In this document: one piece after another, positions 53,670 through 64,000 of the stretch
Layout: every line of letters begins with the position of its first letter
How positions within the stretch are numbered: position 1 is the stretch's first letter
From: Colius striatus
Lineage: Eukaryota; Chordata; Aves; Coliiformes; Coliidae
Direction of reading: 5' to 3'
Length of the DNA: 64,000 bases
Assembly (NCBI RefSeq): GCF_028858725.1
Contig: NC_084763.1
Coordinates: 55,327,152-55,391,151 of the forward strand
The notes under the pieces: generated by a model
Told to the model about the DNA's origin: nothing
The model's database searches: none
The model's input: only the letters and a program-made list of their open reading frames with translations
Made by a program: the position numbers and the translations under genes

Positions 53670-54256
53670 GGTGTTTTGTCTTTCTTCTCTGGGCTGCCCA
53701 GCTCAAGAGGGACAGGGAACTTCTGGTGAGAGTTCAGCACTGGGCCACCAAGATGATCAGGGGACTGGAGCATCTTCCTTATGAGGAAAGGACCTGCTTC
53801 TGCAGGGAGGTTGGACTAGATGATCTCTAAAGGTCTCTTCCAACCCTTACCATTCTGTGATTCTATGAAAGGCTGCAGGAACTGGGGCTGTTTAGTCTGG
53901 AGGAGACTAAGAGGGGATCTCATTAACATTAGTATCTAAAGGGCAACTGTCAAAAGGATGATGGGACCAGTCTTTTCCTGTAGTGCCCAGTGACAGCACA
54001 AGGGGTAACAGGTACAAGCTGGAACACAAGAAGTTTCACTGAAACATAAGGAGGGAACACTTCTTTCCTGTTCAGGTGAGTGAGCTCAGGCACAGGCTGC
54101 CCAGGGAGGCTGTGGAATCTCCTTCCCTAGAGGTTTTCAAAACCAACCTGCACAAGTTCCTGTGTGACCTGATCTAGGTGGACCTGCCTGAGCTGGGAAT
54201 TGGACTTAGATGATCTCCAGAGATCCCTTCCAGACCTTACTATTCTGTGGTTTTCC
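53670..54256 (+). mobile_element. CR1 LINE, interrupted by a nested CR1
   Basis: Sense CR1 from about CTCTGGGCTGCCCAGCTCAA to the 3' end GATCCCTTCCAGACCTTACT. The host copy is split at about 53791 by a second CR1 3' end and resumes at about 53867 with GAAAGGCTGCAGGAACTGGG. It carries several mismatches and small indels. Confidence 0.92.
53792..53866 (+). mobile_element. Nested CR1 3' end, about 75 bp
   Basis: ACCTGCTTCTGCAGGGAGGT through GGTCTCTTCCAACCCTTACC to ATTCTGTGATTCTAT is a complete short CR1 3' terminus inside an older CR1. GAAAGG flanks it on both sides (53786-53791 and 53867-53872) and occurs only once in the uninterrupted CR1 consensus order, so it looks like a 6-bp target-site duplication. 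Confidence 0.85.
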
Positions 54257-54692
54257 AGCTGTTGGAACTCAGGCTAGTGACAGCTTCGGCACATGGAATC
54301 TTTATCTGCAGTAGTTACACTTGGAAATAGATTTTGTGTTTGATGAAGTGCCTTTAGTTTAGCCACCATCTAACTTGGCTTGTACAGTATAATGCTGTTT
54401 CTTGGCAAGCATCAGCAGTAGGGAGGAAAGTGTACTTGCTGTGCTAACCAGAGTCTCATTTGGGCAAACAAGCAGCATACCATCTTACAAAAAATGCAGT
54501 ACTCTCTAACGTGAAGATACAAGTTGAAGAAACTTTCTGCCATCTGAAAGGCCTCCACTGTAAATAAGAATGTGAAGTTATGCCAGAGGATATACAATCT
54601 TTCTGGGCTTTGTGATTAAAAAAAGCATTATCTGTGTGCTTTTGACTACTGTATTCTGAATGAACCTACAGTTTGTATCTCAAGAAAAATCT

Positions 54693-54778
54693 GAGCCTGA
54701 GAACTGAAGTTTAGTCTAGATAAGAGGAGACTGGGATGGGGGGGGAGATCTCATTAATATTTACAAATATCTAAATAG
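54693..54778 (+). mobile_element. CR1 internal fragment
   Basis: GTTTAGTCTAGATAAGAGGA and GAGATCTCATTAATATTTAC, then AAATATCTAAA, match CR1 internal sequence also present at 43449 and 53877. Both ends are lost. It includes a G-run expansion at about 54736-54746. Confidence 0.8.
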
Positions 54779-54829
54779 AGGTTTCCAGCCTGTCAAAGCA
54801 GCTTCAAATAGCAACTTTGCAGTCCAGCA

Positions 54830-55330
54830 TATCAACCATTCTTCCCAACTAGGTATTGTCTGTGAACTTGCAGAGAAAGCACTCTTTCACGTTGTATCAT
54901 TAAACAGTATTGACCCCCTGGGGTTCTCAGAATCCTCCTCCTGCCGTTCTTGAAGATGAGTGTGACATTTCCCTTTTCCAGTCATAAGAAACCTCCATCA
55001 ATTGCTTTTAAACTAAGTTGATGTCAGTTATAGTAACATCAGCCAAGTCCCTCAGCAGCCTCAGACACATCCAGTCTGTTCTTGTGGAACTGTGCATGGT
55101 TAGTGTGCTAAGTGGTCCCTAACTTTCTCTCCTGCTGCTGTTAGTGGGTGTCTCACGGGCTGTGCTAGAAGGCATTAAAGGTCTGAGGTCTAATCTTGTC
55201 ACCAAAACCGTGGCAAAAAAAGCATTCCATACATCAGGACTGTCTCTTGCTGTGAGGAGATATTTCCCCTAAACTGAAATGAAATACAATCACTCTTCTT
55301 TCTAATTCATGTAGAGTTCTATGTAGGTTT
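54830..55330 (-). mobile_element. Ancient CR1 remnant (upstream ORF2 region)
   Basis: Plus-strand words such as GTCTGTGAACTTGCAGAG, ACAGTATTGACCCCCTGGGG, ACATTTCCCTTTTCCAGTC, TCAGCCAAGTCCCTCAGCAG and GGCAAAAAAAGCATTCCATA follow the order of old avian CR1 sequence read antisense, upstream of the 3' regions seen in the other copies. Divergence is high and boundaries are approximate. Confidence 0.55.
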
Positions 55331-56223
55331 TCCTTGAGTTCCATTAAAGGAAAACACAAAAGTGTGGAAAGCAAACTTCTTAGCTTTGGAAGGAAAGAAG
55401 GTTCCTCCTAATGTCCCCAGCCACGTTGTATTTAGTACCAGAGCATGTATGTATGACTTCATAAGGTACTGATAAGGTTCCAGAATTTAGTGGCATTAGA
55501 AGTATCAGGCCAGTGTGTAATAAACAAGTTGATATTTAGTTGAGAAAAGTAATTTCTGTCACTGTAATCCAGACCTAGAGATAGGGGAGGAGGGGAGGGT
55601 TGTTATACTTTTCAAATAAAAGCTGAAAAGTCTTTATAGAAAAGTTAAGTGGAAGGTTGGTTTATTAGGGGCAAGGCAGTTAGCTCCTACATATGATACA
55701 ATGCAGAAGTAATAATAGGAAGCTAATAGAGGGCAGGTACAATATACCTGAGGTTAAAAAGTGGCTGTTGAGATACTGACCTGTAGTGAGTTTAAGTAGC
55801 ATTTTATACTGTACATCTAAAGTACAACTTGAAGCATCTCTGTACCAACCATGGCTTTAGACTGTTAGACATTAAGCCACCTGCTTTTTGCTGGTTGATT
55901 GTATTTTACTGGAAGGTGGGCAGGGAAGCAGAAGCTTGTTGCTGTGATACTGGTATCCTGCCTTAATGCTGCAGTATTTGTGCTGTAAAAAAGCTGAAGT
56001 TTCCAGTTCATTACAAGTGCTACTCAAGACTAAGTATTTTGTGAAGTTGCTTGTCTGTTGCCCACTTAACTTTCCACCCTCCTGCCTTTGAAGGTTATAC
56101 TTAAAGTAACCACGATGGGAAGAGTGTATGAAAGTATACATGGAAGTAAAATAAATTAATGTAATTGTACAACTTGTTCAAAGTAAACATACTCAGTAAG
56201 CTTTCTCTTCTGTTTGTGTACAG

Positions 56224-56368
56224 AATCCAGCCATACCAATGCAGAAGCTTCAAGACATCCAGAGAGCAATGGAGCTGCTTTCTGCATGCCAAGGCCCAGC
56301 AAAGAATATTGATGAGGCTACCAAACGTAAATACCAGTTTTGGGATACACAACCTGTACCTAAACTTA
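56224..56368 (+). CDS. NMT2: NMT2 exon 3
   Basis: This 145-nt exon encodes residues 83-130 plus one base: [20 protein letters not shown], then [20 protein letters not shown] and TQPVPKL. The [12 protein letters not shown] block forms part of the start of the catalytic domain and the myristoyl-CoA pocket in NMTs. The acceptor is TGTGTACAG and the donor GTAAGTTT. The split codon at its end gives Asn (A+AT). A CR1 begins about 75-100 nt downstream. Confidence 0.95.
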
Positions 56369-57577
56369 GTAAGTTTAAGTTGACCTGAGCATAAGACCTG
56401 CCTTGCTGACCACTAAAAGAATGGGTGCCAGCTGTGTGGCCTGTTCTCTTGTTTGGATCTGCTTGAGGGTAGGAAGCCTCTGCAGAGGCGTCTGAACAGG
56501 GTGGACCGATGGGCTGAGGCTGATTGTATGAGGTTCAACAAGGCCAAGTGCCACCCAGCAGTTGAGCCACAATAACCCCAGACTATGCTACAGGCTTGAG
56601 GCAGAGTGGCTGGAAAGCTGTCCTGCAGAAAAGGACCTGGAGGTGTTAACTGGCAGCTGGCTGAATGTGAACCAGCAATGTGCCCAGGTGGCCAAGAAGG
56701 CCAACAGCATCCTGGCTTGTATCAGCAATAGTGTAGCGAGCAGGACCAGGGCAGTGATTGTCCCCCTGTACTGGACACTGATGAGGCCACACCTCAAATA
56801 CTGTGTTCAGTTCTCAGTCCCCTCACTACAAGGACACTGAGGTGCTGGAGCATGGCCAGAGACGGGTGACAAAGCTGGTGAAGGATCTAGACTACAAGTC
56901 CCGTGTGGAGATATTCAGAAGATATGTAGATGGAGTGCTTAGGAACATGGTTTAGTGGTGGATGGGACAATGTTAATGGTTGGACTCAGTGATCTTAAAG
57001 GTCATTTCCCCAGGCTGATCCATAGAAGAGGAATGGCTTCTGTTTATAGCTATATACCGAAGGACTGGAGTTGTAAAGTAAGGGAGGAGAAGAAAGCATG
57101 CTTCATGTAGGATTTTAGGAACAAGTCTCATGTTTCACCAGCATCCCTTAAATGCTCTTGCTTTGCCATGCCACTACTCCCAAGTAATCCTGTTGAGTTC
57201 AGGTCTGTTCAAGTTAATGGTGAACAGGATCTGAGCCATAGCGTGTTAGCTGTGAGTACAATGTGTTTCTCATGATGACAGTGTGGAACTTGTGACTGGC
57301 TAAATGCTATGCATGTGCTGGTAAACTGCTGTCCTGTGTTTCATAACACAAGGTATCACTTGAGGTAGAGTAGTTCTGTACATATCTATAGCTAGTCATT
57401 AGTCTGGATGCAATTAGTGAGAAGAGGTACTACAAGCTAATACTACTGTTTTTTTGCAGCATTTCTTAAAAGCTCCATGTTCCTCTCACATAATTATTAC
57501 AGAATACATGATTTGAGTTAAATGTCATCTTGAAAACTATATTTTTTGTTACTTCTTTTCTCCTCCTACCTCAAAAG
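56369..57577 (+). other. NMT2: NMT2 intron 3
   Basis: About half of this 1.2-kb intron is one old CR1 (56445-57022). The remainder is unremarkable, ending in the acceptor CTCCTCCTACCTCAAAAG, which has a purine-rich end. Confidence 0.85.
56445..57022 (+). mobile_element. CR1 LINE, older subfamily, about 580 bp
   Basis: CTGCTTGAGGGTAGGAAGCC, GTATGAGGTTCAACAAGGCC, TGCAGAAAAGGACCTGGAGG and GGTGGCCAAGAAGGCCAACA precede a 3' end GTGCTTAGGAACATGGTTTA... GGTTGGACTCAGTGATCTTA. This 3' end type matches the copy at 25172-25682. The reverse-transcriptase frame is broken by indels after VPSLQGH. Confidence 0.92.
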
Positions 57578-57696
57578 ATGAAGTTATAACTTCCCATGGT
57601 GCAATTGAACCAGACAAGGACAACGTCCGCCTAGAGCCATATTCTTTACCACAAGGTTTTATGTGGGACACCTTGGATCTTAGCAATGCTGAAGTT
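57578..57696 (+). CDS. NMT2: NMT2 exon 4
   Basis: This 119-nt exon encodes NEVITSHGAIEPDKDNVR and EPYSLPQGFMWDTLDLSNAE-type sequence (the fourth residue from the end is Asn in SNAEV). It carries the conserved PLPxGFxWxxLDL-like NMT block with Leu-Pro-Gln-Gly-Phe. The acceptor is ACCTCAAAAG and the donor GTAAGTAA. It ends in phase 0. Confidence 0.95.
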
Positions 57697-57993
<297 letters not shown>

Positions 57994-58110
57994 GGCGCTG
58001 CGTCCTCCGGGCTGGTTACCACAGTGGCACTGTGGGGTTAGGGTGTCTTCAAACAAAAAACTGGTAGGATTCATAAGTGCCATCCCTGCAAATATTCGTA
58101 TTTATGACAG
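57994..58110 (+). CDS. NMT2: NMT2 exon 6
   Basis: This 117-nt exon encodes [20 protein letters not shown] then [18 protein letters not shown]. The LRPPGW and [10 protein letters not shown] blocks are core strands of the GNAT-like NMT fold. It starts by completing Trp and ends two bases into a Ser codon. The donor is GTAAAATG. Confidence 0.96.
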
Positions 58111-63478
<5,368 letters not shown>

Positions 63479-63649
63479 GCCACAAAGACTTCAGGCTTGA
63501 GACCAATGGAACAAAAAGATACTAAAGCAGTACAAGAATTAATCAACACTTATTTGAAACAGTTTAATCTTGCTCCTGTGATGGATGAAGAAGAAGTAGC
63601 CCACTGGTTCCTGCCTCGGGATCATATTATTGACACTTACGTAGTAGAG
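63479..63649 (+). CDS. NMT2: NMT2 exon 9 (last exon in window)
   Basis: This 171-nt exon encodes residues 334-390: [40 protein letters not shown] and [17 protein letters not shown]. The AHWFLPR and VVE blocks belong to the C-terminal, peptide-binding half of NMT. It starts and ends in phase 0; the donor is GTAAAAAA. The acceptor ACAACAAG has purines next to the AG, and another AG three codons downstream (CACAAAG) could serve as an in-frame alternative that drops three residues. Following exons are outside the window. Confidence 0.95.
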
Positions 63650-64000
63650 GTAAAAAAAGCCCTAACTACTCCATCAATGTGTCTGTGAGTGCCACTTAGA
63701 AAAGTTCATATCTGTGATTCTGTGAGATCAACATCAAGTTTTTGAAATATAGACAAGCATAAAAAATGTGTGCTATACATAGAACTTGTTACAATTCTTA
63801 AGTTTCTGCCATACACCAGTTTAAAAGTCCTTATTTTTAAAACCAATTTGAAGGACACTTGCTTGGACGAGTTGTCTCTTGGTGGTCTGCTTCAGTAAAA
63901 CACGTTTTTTTCCAGTTAAAGAGTGTGTGTATATGTGTGTGTGACTTTGTGTGTGTTTCTATACATGTCTGTGTATATGTAAAGTAGAGAATAAAGTGAA
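63650..64000 (+). other. NMT2: NMT2 intron 9 (5' part)
   Basis: AT-rich intron that ends the window. It contains a TG-rich microsatellite at about 63921-63983 and nothing else that I recognise. Confidence 0.8.
63921..63983. repeat. Interrupted (TG)n microsatellite
   Basis: GAGTGTGTGTATATGTGTGT, TTTGTGTGTGTTTCTATACA and GTCTGTGTATATG form a degenerate TG/TA simple repeat. Confidence 0.85.

Larger units (their letters stand above)
53445..56223 (+). other. NMT2: NMT2 intron 2
   Basis: A CR1-dense intron: a CR1 with another CR1 nested in it (53670-54256), a fragment at 54693-54778 and an ancient minus-strand CR1 region at about 54830-55330. The remaining 3' part shows nothing recognisable. The acceptor is TGTTTGTGTACAG. 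Confidence 0.85.

Overview
The window is vertebrate genomic DNA, almost certainly from a bird. Genes are split by long GT-AG introns. Nearly every recognisable interspersed repeat is a CR1 LINE ending in the bird-type 3' terminus (ATTCTRTGA octamers). I see no Alu, L1 or MIR elements, and no clear LTR element. The species cannot be named from this sequence alone. Nothing prokaryotic is present: no operons, ribosome binding sites or CRISPR arrays.

Two protein-coding genes lie head-to-tail on the + strand. From 1 to about 34.9 kb is FAM171A1 (astroprincin) without its first exon: exons 2-8 are present, with a single terminal exon at 31527-33228 that encodes the whole cytoplasmic tail, followed by a 3' UTR. 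From about 34.9 to 44.4 kb is intergenic DNA with one CTCF-like motif and two CR1 copies. From about 44.4 to 45.9 kb is a CpG island holding the promoter and first exon of NMT2 (N-myristoyltransferase 2). NMT2 exons 2-9 follow, and the gene leaves the window in intron 9 after 390 codons, including the catalytic NMT signature. The exon calls join in a single open frame with no internal stop in either gene.

The order FAM171A1 then NMT2 in the same orientation matches human chromosome 10p13. It mirrors the FAM171A2/NMT1 neighbourhood on human 17q21, so the window is one half of an ancient duplicated block. The two genes are not known to act in one pathway: one product is a membrane protein linked to cell shape, the other a cytosolic/ribosome-associated lipid transferase.

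I found no undescribed biological system. The most useful observations are: five consecutive symmetric phase-1 exons encoding the FAM171A1 ectodomain; a CR1 inserted inside an older CR1; one CR1 copy with an uninterrupted reverse-transcriptase C-terminal frame; CR1 copies lying within 100 bp of exons in both genes; upstream ATGs in the NMT2 leader, one of whose frames stops at TGATG on the main start; and a candidate CTCF site between the genes.
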